Assembly: GCF_023078335.1 (NCBI RefSeq)
Contig: NZ_CP095550.1
Coordinates: 1,594,001 to 1,658,000, forward strand
Source: Metabacillus endolithicus
Lineage (GTDB): Bacteria > Bacillota > Bacilli > Bacillales > Bacillaceae
Reading direction: 5' to 3'
Length of the DNA stretch: 64,000 nucleotides
Every line of letters begins with the position of its first letter. The stretch's first letter is position 1. Under the pieces are notes generated by a model. That model was given only the letters and a program-made list of their open reading frames with translations. It had not been told where the DNA came from and did no database searches. Shown here piece after piece: positions 27,661-37,510 of the stretch. The position numbers and the translations under genes were made by a program.

Positions 27661-27826
27661 ACTGCTTCTTAAACCTAAGCTTAACTTTCTAAAAAACAAA
27701 AGAGTCTATACCTAAAAAATCCCATAGTTTTAATAATAAATAGTCCTTTTTACATAGTTTTCTGATATAATTTAGTTAAATTAGTATTGCATGTCCACTC
27801 TTGACGAGATAAAGGAGTGATTCTTT

Positions 27827-28519
27827 GTGAATAATGAACTACATCATTTGTATGATCGTAAAGTTAATTGCTTAATGTGTAAAACCAATTATACAACGAA
27901 AAAAGTACTTTCCAGATTTATTCGTGCACACCGGCACGATACAGACTTTTGTTCATATTACACTTCAACAGAAATCAACCCGCTTTTATATTATGTTTCT
28001 GTTTGTCCAAACTGCGGCTTTTCTTCCTCTGAGGAATGCTCGACTTATTTTCCTCCAAATGCAAAAGAAATGATTCAACAAAAAGTTTGTGACAATTGGA
28101 GTGGAAGAAATTATTGTTTTGAGCGTACCGTTGATACAGCGATAGAATCTTACAAGTTAGCCATTTACTGCTCTAGTATAAAAAAAGAAAATCATGTTGC
28201 ACTAGCTGGTCTTTATTTAAGATTATCGTGGTTATTTCGTACTGAGAAAATTAACCACGAGGAAGAACAACGCTTTTTAAGGCTAGCTCTTGAAGAATAT
28301 GTTAACTCTTATATGGTTGATGACTATTCAGGAACCCAGCTTTCAGAAATTAAGCTTCTTTATCTGATCGGAGACTTAAGCAGAAGATTAGATCTAGTTA
28401 GCCAAGCAACACAGTATTTTTCCAAGGTAATCGAAAAACAAACGGACACTCTTGAAAAAGGTATTGTGCAAATGGCTAAAGATCGTTGGGCAGAAATGCG
28501 TGAAGTAAAATCAAGTTAA
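27827..28519 (+). CDS. DUF2225 family protein (zinc-ribbon plus helical repeat)
   Basis: A 230-residue protein. The N-terminus has a zinc-ribbon-like pair of CxxC motifs (CLMCKTNYTTK at about 15-18 and CPNCGFSS near 62-65); the remainder is helical, resembling TPR-type repeats (ALAGLYLRLSWLFR, LKLLYLIGDLSRRLD-like). This is the DUF2225 layout in Firmicutes. GTG 27827 follows AAAGGAGTGATTCTTT. In B. subtilis a nucleoside transporter (yutK) lies here instead. The function is unknown. Confidence 0.8.
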   Translation: MNNELHHLYDRKVNCLMCKTNYTTKKVLSRFIRAHRHDTDFCSYYTSTEINPLLYYVSVCPNCGFSSSEECSTYFPPNAKEMIQQKVCDNWSGRNYCFERTVDTAIESYKLAIYCSSIKKENHVALAGLYLRLSWLFRTEKINHEEEQRFLRLALEEYVNSYMVDDYSGTQLSEIKLLYLIGDLSRRLDLVSQATQYFSKVIEKQTDTLEKGIVQMAKDRWAEMREVKSS

Positions 28520-28520
28520 G

Positions 28521-28570
28521 AACAAAAGCGAGAAGCGCCTCGTTCAGCTGGATGTCGAAGCGTTATCCAC
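28521..28570. repeat. Interspersed repeat, internally deleted copy 2
   Basis: About 48 bp: ACAAAAGCG, AGAAGCGCCTCGTTCAGC, then TGGATGTCGAAGCGTTATCC. Its left and right ends match those of the element at 30452-30590, but the roughly 90-bp palindromic core is missing, joined at AGC, which flanks the core on both sides in the full copy. It sits just after the DUF2225 gene. Confidence 0.75.
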
Positions 28571-28609
28571 AATTAAAGCAGGTTATAAATTCCTGAACAA
28601 TAACAAAAC

Positions 28610-28637
28610 AAGCTGACCATTTTTCGGTCAGCTTTTT
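28610..28637 (+). terminator. Intrinsic terminator downstream of the DUF2225 gene
   Basis: Hairpin AAGCTGACC/GGTCAGCTT followed by TTTTT. Confidence 0.8.
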
Positions 28638-28700
28638 CAGGTTAATCATTCGCTATGTCAAACTCCATCATGGCCTCTTAATCGCACTTTTTGACAAGTT

Positions 28701-28938
28701 TTAAAACATAGGATTTTCCTCTAAAAACGTATATATATTTTCAACCAACTCATCTGGGTCATCTCCAGTTACTACTTCTCCATTTACTAAAGCATATAAT
28801 GAATGTCCACATTTGCCACAATAGCTTAAACATCCGTATTCAATAATATCTAAATTAGGGTCTTTTTCCAGCTTTTCTAACGCAGCCTGAAGCCCCTTGT
28901 GCTAAATTACTTATACAAAATTCAATAATTGGCTTCAT
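28701..28938 (-). CDS. yuzB: YuzB family protein, DUF1450 (frameshifted)
   Basis: ATG 28938 follows GAGGTGTTAAG and begins [15 protein letters not shown]. One extra C in the C4 run 28893-28896 shifts the frame; without it the protein continues [20 protein letters not shown], then [19 protein letters not shown], and ends ENPMF, 78 residues, exactly as in B. subtilis YuzB. Four cysteines suggest a thioredoxin-like or Fe-S-related small protein. Because of the shift this gene would be missed by simple gene calling. The function is unknown. Confidence 0.82.
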
Positions 28939-29380
28939 CTTAACACCTCTCTACTGCTTAATCCTAATAGGATTACAAATAAACGTCAAATTTTATTATA
29001 CTCTATGGTAACTAGCAATAAATACTATCTATAACATTTATGTGATGCTTTTTTGTCATTTTTTTAGTTAAAAAAACGAAATAGGATTGTAAACACTAAA
29101 CAAATAATTCATAATTGTGTTGTACCATAAAGGAAAAAATTTTTAAAATAAAAAGAAAACGTTTTTTTGGAGTAATATTGTTGTAAAATGATTCAGTCGT
29201 TATACTTTTAATATTTCATTTATAAAGATAGGACTAGCCTTAACTAAACGTTTCCTTTTTAAAATTTATTTCCTAATTATTCATTTTTATTTGGTCAAAA
29301 GAATAGAACATATTGTGTGTATTATTCTTGGCCTTGCAATTATAGTTTATTAAAAACGTGGGGAAAAAGGAGTATCAAAA

Positions 29381-30448
29381 ATGAAGAACCTAGTCATACT
29401 TGGCGGAGGATATGGCGGTATGCGCGTACTGCTTCGTTTACTTCCAAATCAATTGCCTGAAGATGTTCAAATTACTCTTATTGATAAAAATCCTTATCAT
29501 TGTTTAAAAACAGAATACTATGCACTTGCGGCAGGTACTATTTCAGATCATCATATAAGGGTCTCTTTTCCGGAGCATCCTAGACTTCATTCCATTTTTG
29601 GAGAAGTAACGTCTGTTGATCTTGAAAACAAACAAGTACTATTAAATGATCACGAGCCTGTTCAATTTGATGACTTAATCATTGGTTTAGGTTGTGTAGA
29701 TAAATATCATAACGTACCAGGAGCAGATGAATTCACTTATAGCATTCAAAGTATTGACCAGTCACGCGAAACCTACCAAGTGCTCAATAATTTAAAAGCA
29801 GATGCAACTGTAGGGATTGTTGGTGCAGGTTTAAGTGGTGTTGAGCTTGCCAGCGAACTTCGTGAAAGTCGTAAAGACCTTAACATTAAATTGTTTGATC
29901 GCAGTAAGCATATCCTATCAAGCTTTCCTGAACGTTTAAGTAGTTATGTTGAAAAATGGTTCACAGAGCATGGTGTTGAAATTATTAGTGAAGCTAATAT
30001 AACGAAGGTAGAACCAAACATTGTCTATAATCATGATCAACCTTTTGAGTGTGATGCTATCGTATGGACAGCTGGAATTCAGCCAAATAAAGTGGTTAGA
30101 GATCTTCCGGTTGAAAAGGATAATCAAGGAAGAGTTGTATTAACTGTTCAACATTTTATTCCAAGTCACGAAGATGTGTTTGTTGTTGGAGACTGCGCAA
30201 GTCTTCCACATGCCCCTAGTGCTCAGCTGGCAGAAGCGCAAGCTGAACAAATTGTCCAAGTACTATTAAAGAAGTGGAACAACGAACCTCTTCCAGAATC
30301 ATTCCCACCTTTTAAATTGAAAGGTGTACTAGGTTCATTAGGGAAAAAACAAGGCTTTGGACTTGTTAATGATAGACCTTTAATGGGCCGTGTTCCACGA
30401 CTATTAAAGTCCGGTGTTCTTTGGATGTATAAATATCATAATGGTTAA
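29381..30448 (+). CDS. yutJ: NDH-2-like FAD oxidoreductase YutJ
   Basis: A 355-residue pyridine-nucleotide oxidoreductase related to NDH-2. FAD motif ILGGGYGGM at residues 5-13, NADH motif GIVGAGLSGVELA near 148 and VFVVGDCASL near 267. It is shorter than YumB at the C-terminus, so membrane association is doubtful. The role is not known. AAAAAGGAGTATCAAA precedes ATG 29381. It is the third related flavoprotein within 7 kb. The copy 3 repeat follows the stop codon closely. Confidence 0.85.
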   Translation: MKNLVILGGGYGGMRVLLRLLPNQLPEDVQITLIDKNPYHCLKTEYYALAAGTISDHHIRVSFPEHPRLHSIFGEVTSVDLENKQVLLNDHEPVQFDDLIIGLGCVDKYHNVPGADEFTYSIQSIDQSRETYQVLNNLKADATVGIVGAGLSGVELASELRESRKDLNIKLFDRSKHILSSFPERLSSYVEKWFTEHGVEIISEANITKVEPNIVYNHDQPFECDAIVWTAGIQPNKVVRDLPVEKDNQGRVVLTVQHFIPSHEDVFVVGDCASLPHAPSAQLAEAQAEQIVQVLLKKWNNEPLPESFPPFKLKGVLGSLGKKQGFGLVNDRPLMGRVPRLLKSGVLWMYKYHNG

Positions 30449-30451
30449 TAA

Positions 30452-30590
30452 CAAAAGCGGAAGCGCCTCGTTCAGCCCCGACCAGCATAAGACGATTTAG
30501 AATAGAAGGCGTACTTTGCCTTATATTCTAAATTGGCTTATGACCTCGAGGGAAATTTAGGTGCTGGAGCTGGATGTCGAAGCGTTATCC
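30452..30590. repeat. Interspersed structured repeat, copy 3 (full length)
   Basis: About 139 bp: CAAAAGCGGAAGCGCCTCG at the left end, a core palindrome (CATAAGACGATTTAGAATA ... TATTCTAAATTGGCTTATG) and the right end GGAGCTGGATGTCGAAGCG. The core matches copy 1; both ends match the deleted copy 2. It sits four bases after the yutJ stop. Confidence 0.8.
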
Positions 30591-30611
30591 AAAATTATAC
30601 GCTAAACGATA

Positions 30612-30645
30612 AAAAACACTCAAGTCCATTGACTTGAGTGTTTTT
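30612..30645 (-). terminator. Intrinsic terminator downstream of yuzD
   Basis: Perfect 15-bp hairpin AAAAACACTCAAGTC/GACTTGAGTGTTTTT with a CATT loop. Confidence 0.88.
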
Positions 30646-30647
30646 AT

Positions 30648-30968
30648 TTAGTTACTAACATATCCATGCTCTTCCATTTCCTCACAAATTACCTTTAGAC
30701 GGGGACTTCCCTCACCTACCACCTTGCCCTCAATGACAACAAGTGGATAAAAGTACTCATCATTAAGAATCTTTTGGGCAAACTCCTGCTTATCAGGCTC
30801 TTCTTGTGGCTGATCAATATCAATATATACGATCATAAACGGTTGATCTTTATATTTTCGATTTAATGCAGCTTCCAACCACTCATAAGTTTCTTTAGCT
30901 GATGGTAAATTCACACAGCTTGGACAAAGAACCTCTGCACCATATACACTAATTTCAACAGGCTTCAT
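30648..30968 (-). CDS. yuzD: YuzD family protein (DUF1462)
   Basis: A 106-residue protein with a thioredoxin-like pattern: VEISVYGAEVLCPSCVNLPS, with CPSC at the usual active-site place, then FMIVYIDI and YPLVVIEGKVVGEGSP. The YuzD family is conserved in Bacillus next to yutI, so a role in Fe-S or redox chemistry is suspected by context only. The CPSC pair suggests redox activity. The ATG at 30968 follows a modest site (AGGTGAAGGAAA). Confidence 0.8.
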   Translation of the reverse strand: MKPVEISVYGAEVLCPSCVNLPSAKETYEWLEAALNRKYKDQPFMIVYIDIDQPQEEPDKQEFAQKILNDEYFYPLVVIEGKVVGEGSPRLKVICEEMEEHGYVSN

Positions 30969-31264
30969 TTTCCTTCACCTACCGTCTTTTTCTCCATTGT
31001 AGTCGATATATTATCATCTTTCCATCCTTAACATTATATATGAACTGTTAAACATCTTGAGGCTAGCTAGATTTCTTTGAGATTAGAGCTATTTTCATGA
31101 CAGCATTTGGGTATACTTACTAATGAAAACAGGTTCCTTTCCCTTACTTTTAGAAAGATTATATGGTAATATTGGGTTTATTAAGCCTTAGAAAATTCAA
31201 TCTTACGATTAGATTTTTTTCTTCATTTCAAATATAATATAGATAAGGAAAGGAGTCGATTATA

Positions 31265-31504
31265 ATGACAACTGAAACAGCTATGCTTGAACAAGTACAA
31301 GAAGTATTAGATAAACTTCGTCCATTCTTGCTTCGTGATGGAGGAGATTGTGAATTAGTAGATATAGAAGATGGTATTGTTAAACTTCGCCTTTTAGGTG
31401 CTTGTGGAAGCTGCCCAAGCTCAACAATCACTTTAAAAGCTGGTATAGAGCGTGCGTTATTAGAAGAAGTACCAGGTGTTGTTGAAGTAGAACAAGTATT
31501 CTAA
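31265..31504 (+). CDS. yutI: NifU C-terminal-like Fe-S protein YutI (Nfu)
   Basis: A 79-residue Nfu domain. [20 protein letters not shown] and the CGSCPSS motif (Cys47, Cys50) bind a 4Fe-4S cluster between two subunits for transfer to client proteins. AAAGGAGTCGATTATA precedes ATG 31265. It lies beside yuzD (divergent), as in B. subtilis, and belongs functionally with yutM and the suf operon of this window. Confidence 0.92.
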   Translation: MTTETAMLEQVQEVLDKLRPFLLRDGGDCELVDIEDGIVKLRLLGACGSCPSSTITLKAGIERALLEEVPGVVEVEQVF

Positions 31505-31506
31505 TA

Positions 31507-31540
31507 CAAAAAGACTGACATTTAGGTGTCAGTCTTTTTT
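31507..31540 (+). terminator. Intrinsic terminator downstream of yutI
   Basis: Hairpin AAAAAGACTGACA/TGTCAGTCTTTTT followed by T residues. Confidence 0.88.
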
Positions 31541-31565
31541 ATTCCATCTCCACTCTTATATATAA

Positions 31566-31592
31566 CCAAAAACTCGCCAATTGGCGAGTTTT
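31566..31592 (-). terminator. Terminator of the hom-thrC-thrB operon
   Basis: Hairpin AAAAACTCGCC/GGCGAGTTTTT with an AATT loop, immediately after the thrB stop. Confidence 0.85.
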
Positions 31593-32513
31593 TTATATAC
31601 TCTTTATTTCCTGTACCTGCTCTACTCTACAGCCAACTAGATCAATATCAAGGCACTCTACATCGCAATTTTTAAAATCATGAGAAAGCTTTTCTGCCAA
31701 TTCATTTCCTTTGCCTTTTTCAATAAAGCAAATAACAGTAGGACCAGCACCACTTAATGCTGAGCCATAGGCTCCAAGTGCTTCGACCTTTTCTTGAACA
31801 GCTTGAATTTCAGGAATTAATTTTCCTCTATATGGCTGATGAAAAAGATCCTTGCTCATCATATTACCTACTAAATGCCAATCATTCGTAAGAAGTCCTG
31901 CAATAAGCATATTACTGATCGCACTTGCTTCAACTGCTGTTTTATAAGCTAACTCTTGAGGTAATACATTTCTCGCATCGCTTGTAAATACCTCATATTT
32001 TGGTACTACAACTACTGCGTCAACATTCACTTCTTTAACGCAAACCAGTTCTGTTTTGTCTTCTTGGTGAAGCCCAACGACAAGACCACCATACAGAGAA
32101 GCTCCAACATTATCTGGGTGTCCTTCTTCAAGGCTTGCAATCCGCAATTTTTCTTCATCTGTTAATTGAAGACCACAAAGCTGATTTGAAAGCTCTATAC
32201 CAGCAATTATGGCTGCAGCACTGCTTCCAATTCCTCTTGCCATTGGAATGTCACTCCAAACCTTTACTTCACATGCTGGTAATGTTTGATTATAGTTTTC
32301 TGCTACCTTAATCGCCACTTTGGCAATCAAGTTTTGATCATTTGTAGGGATATCTTTTACATGGTCTGTCATCGGCAAGAAAATGCGCTCTTCTGCTTTT
32401 TTCACCTCAAGCGTTAAGTATTTACCTAACGCTAAACCAACCGAATCAAATCCAGGACCTAAATTAGCTGTACTCCCCGGAACTGTAATTTTTAACATGT
32501 CTCCTTCAATCAT
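31593..32513 (-). CDS. thrB: Homoserine kinase
   Basis: A 306-residue GHMP kinase that phosphorylates homoserine. The ATP-binding loop is [16 protein letters not shown], and the N-terminal [20 protein letters not shown] and C-terminal [13 protein letters not shown] are signatures. The ATG at 32513 overlaps the thrC stop (ATGA), indicating translational coupling. Third gene of the hom-thrC-thrB operon. Confidence 0.95.
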   Translation of the reverse strand: MIEGDMLKITVPGSTANLGPGFDSVGLALGKYLTLEVKKAEERIFLPMTDHVKDIPTNDQNLIAKVAIKVAENYNQTLPACEVKVWSDIPMARGIGSSAAAIIAGIELSNQLCGLQLTDEEKLRIASLEEGHPDNVGASLYGGLVVGLHQEDKTELVCVKEVNVDAVVVVPKYEVFTSDARNVLPQELAYKTAVEASAISNMLIAGLLTNDWHLVGNMMSKDLFHQPYRGKLIPEIQAVQEKVEALGAYGSALSGAGPTVICFIEKGKGNELAEKLSHDFKNCDVECLDIDLVGCRVEQVQEIKSI

Positions 32514-33571
32514 TGTACTGTAACTCCACTTAATTGCTGCAGGAATGTCTCTTCGTCATTTGGAAGAACAATCGGTTTAATTTCAGAAACATCAATAGCT
32601 GTGTTTGGATCTTTTAATCCGTTTCCAGTTAATACAGCTACTACCTTACTGCCTTCTGCAATTAAGCCTAATTTACGATGTTTGATTAAACCTGCGATCG
32701 ATGCACAAGAACCAGGTTCCGCAAAAACACCTTCTTCACGTGCAATTAATTGATAGGCTTCTAAAATTTCTTCATCTGTCACAGAATCAATACGTCCTTC
32801 TGACTCTTCCTTCGCTTTTACAGCCGTTTCCCAGCTTGCCGGGTTACCGATACGAATAGCCGTAGCAACAGTTTCCGGATTTGCAATTGGCTCACCACGA
32901 ACAATTGCCGCTGCTCCTTCTGCCTGGAATCCGTGGATTTTTGGAAGGCCTGTTTGTTTCTTTTCGTTATACTCTTTGAAGCCTTTCCAATATGCAGTAA
33001 TGTTTCCAGCGTTTCCAACAGGGATTGCTAAATAGTCCGGGGCACTGCCTAGCTGCTCACACACTTCGAATGCAGCTGTTTTTTGTCCTTCGATACGATA
33101 TGGATTAACAGAGTTAACTAATGTAATCGGCAATTTTTTGCTAATGTTTCGAACCATTGTTAATGCATGATCAAAATTACCTTGAATTGCGTAAATTTCA
33201 GCTCCATACATAACTGCTTGTGCTAATTTACCAAAAGCAATTTTCCCATCAGGAATAAGAACGATACACTTCATATTTGCTCTTGCTGCGTACGCAGCTG
33301 CAGCAGCAGATGTATTACCAGTAGAAGCACAGATAACAGTGTCACTGCCTTCTTCCTTAGCCTTTGCAACAGCCATAACCATACCACGATCTTTAAAAGA
33401 ACCAGTTGGATTTGTTCCCTCTGTTTTTACGTAAAGCTCAACACCCAGCTTTTCAGATAGCTTAGGTAGATGAATAAGAGGAGTGTTCCCCTCCTGTAAA
33501 GTAAGTTTTGGTGTATTTTCAGTTACAGGTAAAAATTCTGCAAATTCTTGGATAAGGCCTTTCCACATCAT
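32510..33571 (-). CDS. thrC: Threonine synthase
   Basis: A 353-residue PLP enzyme that makes threonine from phosphohomoserine. The PLP lysine is Lys60 in [22 protein letters not shown] binds the phosphate, and [10 protein letters not shown] lies near the end. The ATG at 33571 overlaps the corrected hom stop (ATGA), and its own stop overlaps thrB, so translation of all three is coupled. The ribosome binding site is AAGGGAACGG. Confidence 0.95.
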   Translation of the reverse strand: MMWKGLIQEFAEFLPVTENTPKLTLQEGNTPLIHLPKLSEKLGVELYVKTEGTNPTGSFKDRGMVMAVAKAKEEGSDTVICASTGNTSAAAAAYAARANMKCIVLIPDGKIAFGKLAQAVMYGAEIYAIQGNFDHALTMVRNISKKLPITLVNSVNPYRIEGQKTAAFEVCEQLGSAPDYLAIPVGNAGNITAYWKGFKEYNEKKQTGLPKIHGFQAEGAAAIVRGEPIANPETVATAIRIGNPASWETAVKAKEESEGRIDSVTDEEILEAYQLIAREEGVFAEPGSCASIAGLIKHRKLGLIAEGSKVVAVLTGNGLKDPNTAIDVSEIKPIVLPNDEETFLQQLSGVTVQ

Positions 33572-34866
33572 ATTGATCCGTTCCCTTCTACACGATACGT
33601 GCTTTTAACTTCTTCGACGACTTCTAAGTCATTTAATTGCTGTAAAATATCTTCAAAATCACTTTGAGCTGCTTTATGTGTGACAATGACGATTTCTGCT
33701 AGGTTACTATTTTTAATAGGTAATTGAAGAATTTTTTCAAAGCTCACGCCTCTCTCTGAGAAAAGAGATGTAATATTTGAGAATGCCCCAACCTGATCCT
33801 TTGCACTAATTCTTAAGAAATGCTGAGCGTAAATATGCTCTGGGCTTTTAATTGTTTATCAAATTGAGGGACAACAGCACTGCGGCCGTTCACATTCAAT
33901 CTCATGTTTTTCATAACTCCAACTAAATCAGAAACTACAGACGTTGCAGTAGGAAGACTTCCTGCACCAGGACCGTAGAACATAGTCTCCCCAACAGCTT
34001 CACCATAAACATAAACAGCGTTGTACTCATCGTTTACTGCTGCAAGTGGATGTGTTTCTGGTAGTAATGTAGGTTCAACAGACACTTCAATCTTTCCATT
34101 TTCACGTTCCGCTATTCCAATTAGCTTCATCGTATAGCCTAGTCGCTTACTGTAGCTGATGTCATCATCAGATACACTAGAAATCCCCTTAACATTTACA
34201 TCATCTAAATCAACATGCATTGAGAATCCTAGTCTTGCAAGGATTGCCATTTTTCTTGCTGCATCCAATCCTTCTACATCTGAAGTTGGATCCGCTTCTG
34301 CAAAGCCTAAGTCTTGTGCTTCTTTTAGTACCTCATCATAAGCACTTCCTTGCTTTGTCATTTTTGTTAAGATAAAGTTTGTTGTACCGTTAACAATTCC
34401 CATCATCTTCGTAATACGATCTGAAGCTAAAGCCCTCAGCTAGTGTACGTAGAATTGGAATACCACCAGCTACACTTGCCTCATAAAATAGGTCACAGCC
34501 GTTATCAGTTGCAATAGAAAGCAATTCTGTTCCGTACACAGCCATTAAATCCTTGTTCGCCGTAACAACATGCTTTTTAGCCTTCAGTGCTTCAATGAGG
34601 TGTTTACGAGTTTCTTCAACACCACCCATTACTTCAATAACAACATCTATGTCAGGGTTTTTAATCACATCGTCTACGTTTGTTGTAAGCATTTCTTTAT
34701 CAATATGAACTTGTCTTTCTTTTTCTAACGTTTTTACGACAACCTTTTTAACCTTAACAGGGCAGCCTACTTGGTGCATAAGTTTATCTTGATGGTCTTC
34801 TATAATCTTTACAACACCACTACCAACCGTCCCGAGACCTAAAAGTCCAACATGAATTGCCTCCAC
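33568..34866 (-). CDS. hom: Homoserine dehydrogenase (two frameshifts)
   Basis: Hom reduces aspartate semialdehyde to homoserine. The N-terminal NAD domain begins [16 protein letters not shown]; the catalytic domain has [11 protein letters not shown]; the C-terminal ACT domain (from about residue 350) begins [17 protein letters not shown]. The frame is broken twice: an extra base in the A3 run 34429-34431 and a missing base in the T4 run 33846-33849. The two cancel in length, giving 432 residues, as in B. subtilis (433). GTG 34866 follows AAGGAG. The corrected stop overlaps thrC. Threonine-sensing by the ACT domain is known for the family. Confidence 0.9.
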
Positions 34867-34992
34867 AATATCCCACTCCTTTTTGTTTATCTATAAAGTA
34901 CAATTGTACTCTCATAAAAGACACAATGAATATACTTGTCATTATAAAATGTAAAGAACTGTTTTACAAGGGTGAATTTTCAGTTTTTATAA

Positions 34993-35006
34993 TAAAAACG
35001 TTTTCA
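34993..35006. promoter_or_regulatory. Candidate cre (CcpA) site upstream of hom
   Basis: TAAAAACGTTTTCA matches 13 of 14 positions of the consensus TGWAANCGNTNWCA. It lies about 130 bases before hom. AT-rich sequence makes chance matches possible. Confidence 0.3.
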
Positions 35007-35048
35007 AGTGAAAAATAGGGTCATAATTACCCCTTACTTCAAACATCA

Positions 35049-36018
35049 TTAAATCGTTACTTTTGTTTTAGGCTCTTCTCCGCTTAGAACAGCTTTAATA
35101 TTCGTTGCACAAAGATTCATCATCGAATATCTCGTTTCAAGACTAGCACTGCCGATATGTGGAAATGCCACAACATTGTTCAATCCCACTAAAGGATGAT
35201 CAGCTTGTATTGGTTCATGTAAAAACACATCAAGTCCTGCTGCCGCAATTTCTTTATTTACTAAAGCCTGATAAAGGTCTTCTTCATTTACAACCGCACC
35301 TCTACTTGCATTAATAAAAATCCCTGTATTTTTCATTTTCTTAAATGCCTCTAAATCAAATAGATTTTTTGTTTCTTTTGTAAGTGGTGCAAGGCATACA
35401 ACGAAATCAGAGGAAGTTAACAGCTCATCAAAACGACAAAACTTTGCTCCTAATGTTGTTTCAGCTTCTTCATTTCTAGTTCGATTATGATAAAGAATCT
35501 TCATGTCAAAACCAGTTGCCCGCTTCGCAACAGCTTGTCCTATTTTCCCCATTCCAACAATGCCGATCGTTTTATGATGAACATCGTGACCAGCTAAAAG
35601 AAGAGGAGCCCCAGCTTTTCCATTGATTATCTTTGACATAATCCGCTGCCTCTATTAATCTTCGTGCTGATGTAAGTAATAACCCAAACGTTAAATCAGC
35701 AGTTGTATCTGTAAGGATATCAGGAGTATTGCAGACAACTATCCCTTTTTCATTTGCATATTGTACATTAATATTATCAAAACCAACCGCTAAATTGGCT
35801 ACAACTTTAAGCTGAGTTCCTTTGTCTAGTAACTCCTGATCAATTGAATCAGAAAGCATCGTTAACAAAGCGTCTGCATTTGTTACTTTTTCAAGCAACA
35901 CCTCTCTAGGGCATGGCTTCTCTTCTTCAGCCCACATTTCAACATCAGCTATTTCGTAAAGTGGCTGCAGCTGTTCTTCTGAGCATTTTCTTGTTACATA
36001 TATGTAAGGCCTTTTCAT
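35049..36018 (-). CDS. D-2-hydroxyacid dehydrogenase, glyoxylate/hydroxypyruvate reductase-like (frameshifted)
   Basis: A 322-residue NAD(P)-dependent enzyme of the D-isomer 2-hydroxyacid dehydrogenase family. Substrate-binding NLAVGFDNI, Rossmann motif GIVGMGKIGQAVAKR, and the catalytic Arg, Glu and His in INASRGAVVNEEDLY, LDVFLHEP and AFPHIGSA are present. One extra base in the C4 run 35609-35612 splits it between KDNQWKSW and APLLLAGHDV; correcting it gives one protein. Sequence resembles glyoxylate reductases (GyaR). It lies upstream of the thr operon with no clear terminator between. Confidence 0.85.
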
Positions 36019-36106
36019 TTTCTCACCTCTTACGTTAGTTTAAGACAATATATATTTTACCATAATTTTCAATGACTGCTTACTAGGGGAGTAACCAATA
36101 GTTTAA

Positions 36107-36292
36107 TAAACGGAGTTTTTCCGGTTATCCTGAAGAATGGAACTCGGTTGGTGGATATTAGCGGAATTCTTCCGGTTAAGCAAAGGAAAATGGTCGATTT
36201 TCATCTTTTTTGATTAAATAGGCGGAATCTTTCCGTCTATTTAATCTATTTTTTGTGCTATTTCCCTCATTAAGAGGAATTTCTCCGCTTAT
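36107..36292. repeat. Four small CGGAA/TTCCG palindromes in tandem
   Basis: Four related units lie 50-61 bases apart: CGGAGTTTTTCCGGTTA (36111), GCGGAATTCTTCCGGTTA (36160), GCGGAATCTTTCCGTCTA (36221) and GAGGAATTTCTCCGCTTA (36274). Each is a small palindrome flanked by TAA or TTA. A 68-codon open frame crosses them on the minus strand but has no ribosome binding site. The gap holds no other gene. Confidence 0.6.
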
Positions 36293-36348
36293 TTCCTGAG
36301 GGTTCTTGTAGATTTGACAATCGCTTAAATGGGTGCTTATTTTGATAT

Positions 36349-36386
36349 AAAAAATGCTTGGAGCATATATGTCTCCAAGCATTTTC
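36349..36386 (-). terminator. Intrinsic terminator downstream of yutH
   Basis: A perfect 13-bp hairpin (AAAATGCTTGGAG and complement, 9-nt loop), then TTTTTT on the minus strand. Confidence 0.85.
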
Positions 36387-36506
36387 CTTTGCTGAACTAC
36401 ATGCTAAATTTAATCCTAGTGTTAACTACTATATGAAAAGCTATATTTATACGTATTTTGTACTTCAAAACCGAACCCTTTAGGAAAATCAGGGTTTGGT
36501 TCAAAC

Positions 36507-37510
36507 CTACCTTATCGCAAGCCAATCAATTGCAGGGACAGAAATCCTTCTTGTTCTTATCGTTAACATACTTGAGTAAGCTTTTAAAAATTCTTCATAC
36601 TGTCCTGATCTTTTTAAGATTTCTTTCATTCGGTCTTCAAATCTCGGTTGTTGGTCTTCTGGTGATAAATAGTATTCTTCTACACACTCAAAATAATGAA
36701 TTGGAAATAGCAGCCTGCTGTATATTAGTCTCCAGGAAAAGGGAGAAAGAGGAGTGGTACGATCATACTCTTCGAGGAATTTAAATCCCTCTGATCTAAG
36801 CTCTTCAGGTTTTCCCAAGAAATACTGCCTCATATATTCCGCTAAATCCCGACTACTATGATCAAACACCCAATCTGTTGGAGACTTTATACACATGCTA
36901 GGATTCCATGTGTATTCATGAAACCTCTGGTGACAAATTGTCCCTGAGTCAATCGGCTGTGGTTCTTCATCCAATTCTGTGTCAACTAAATATTGAATAG
37001 CATTTTCTGATAATCCCACATAATATGGGAAAGATTCAACAAACAACTTTTCAAATGCAGAAAGTGGTTGACTTTGAACTTTCCCCTCCAGAACATCTCC
37101 AATTGATCCAGTCTTTTTTCCCAAAGAATTTTCCACTGACCGATCCGCTGCGTTTTCGATACTTGATATGGATAAGCCCTTGCTTTTGAATGAAAACGCG
37201 CTAAATCCCTTCCTAATAGGTTAAACCTGCTCTGTGTATAGGATGAACATTTTAGTACAGCATATCTAACTGAATCTTGCTCAAAAAACAAGTGATTCTG
37301 TTTCGTTAAGACCATAGTGGCTAAATGAGGTTCCCCTTTTTCAAGCATATATTGACTTAATTGATACAATTCATATAGCTCTTCCTCTTCAATATGCGAT
37401 ACAGGAACAATAATAAATTGATTATTATGCAGGCTAAACGAGTCATAATTCCCTAATTTACTTATTTCTCTTACCTTTATCCCATACTCTTCATAAATGG
37501 TTTGTTTCAT
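36507..37510 (-). CDS. yutH: Spore coat-associated protein YutH (CotS family, frameshifted)
   Basis: A CotS/YutH-type protein with a kinase-like fold, part of the spore coat in B. subtilis. The N-terminal part begins MKQTIYEEYGIKVREIS; the C-terminal part contains ICHQRFHEYTWN, DWVFDHSSRDLAEYMRQYF and SPFSWRLIYSRLLFPIHY. They are split near the C4 run 37083-37086 by a missing base; correcting it joins RLDQLEMFW to EGKVQSQPLSAFEKLF or similar and gives about 334 residues, as expected for YutH (339). Expression in the mother cell is expected from the family. It is divergent from yutG. Confidence 0.82.

Noticed and set aside
36107..36292. CRISPR-like array from four palindromes
   Set aside because: Only four imperfect units of about 18 bases with unequal spacing and AT-rich linkers; no cas genes.
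36176..36382. 68-codon minus-strand frame across the palindrome array
   Set aside because: It crosses both the repeats and the yutH terminator and lacks a ribosome binding site.
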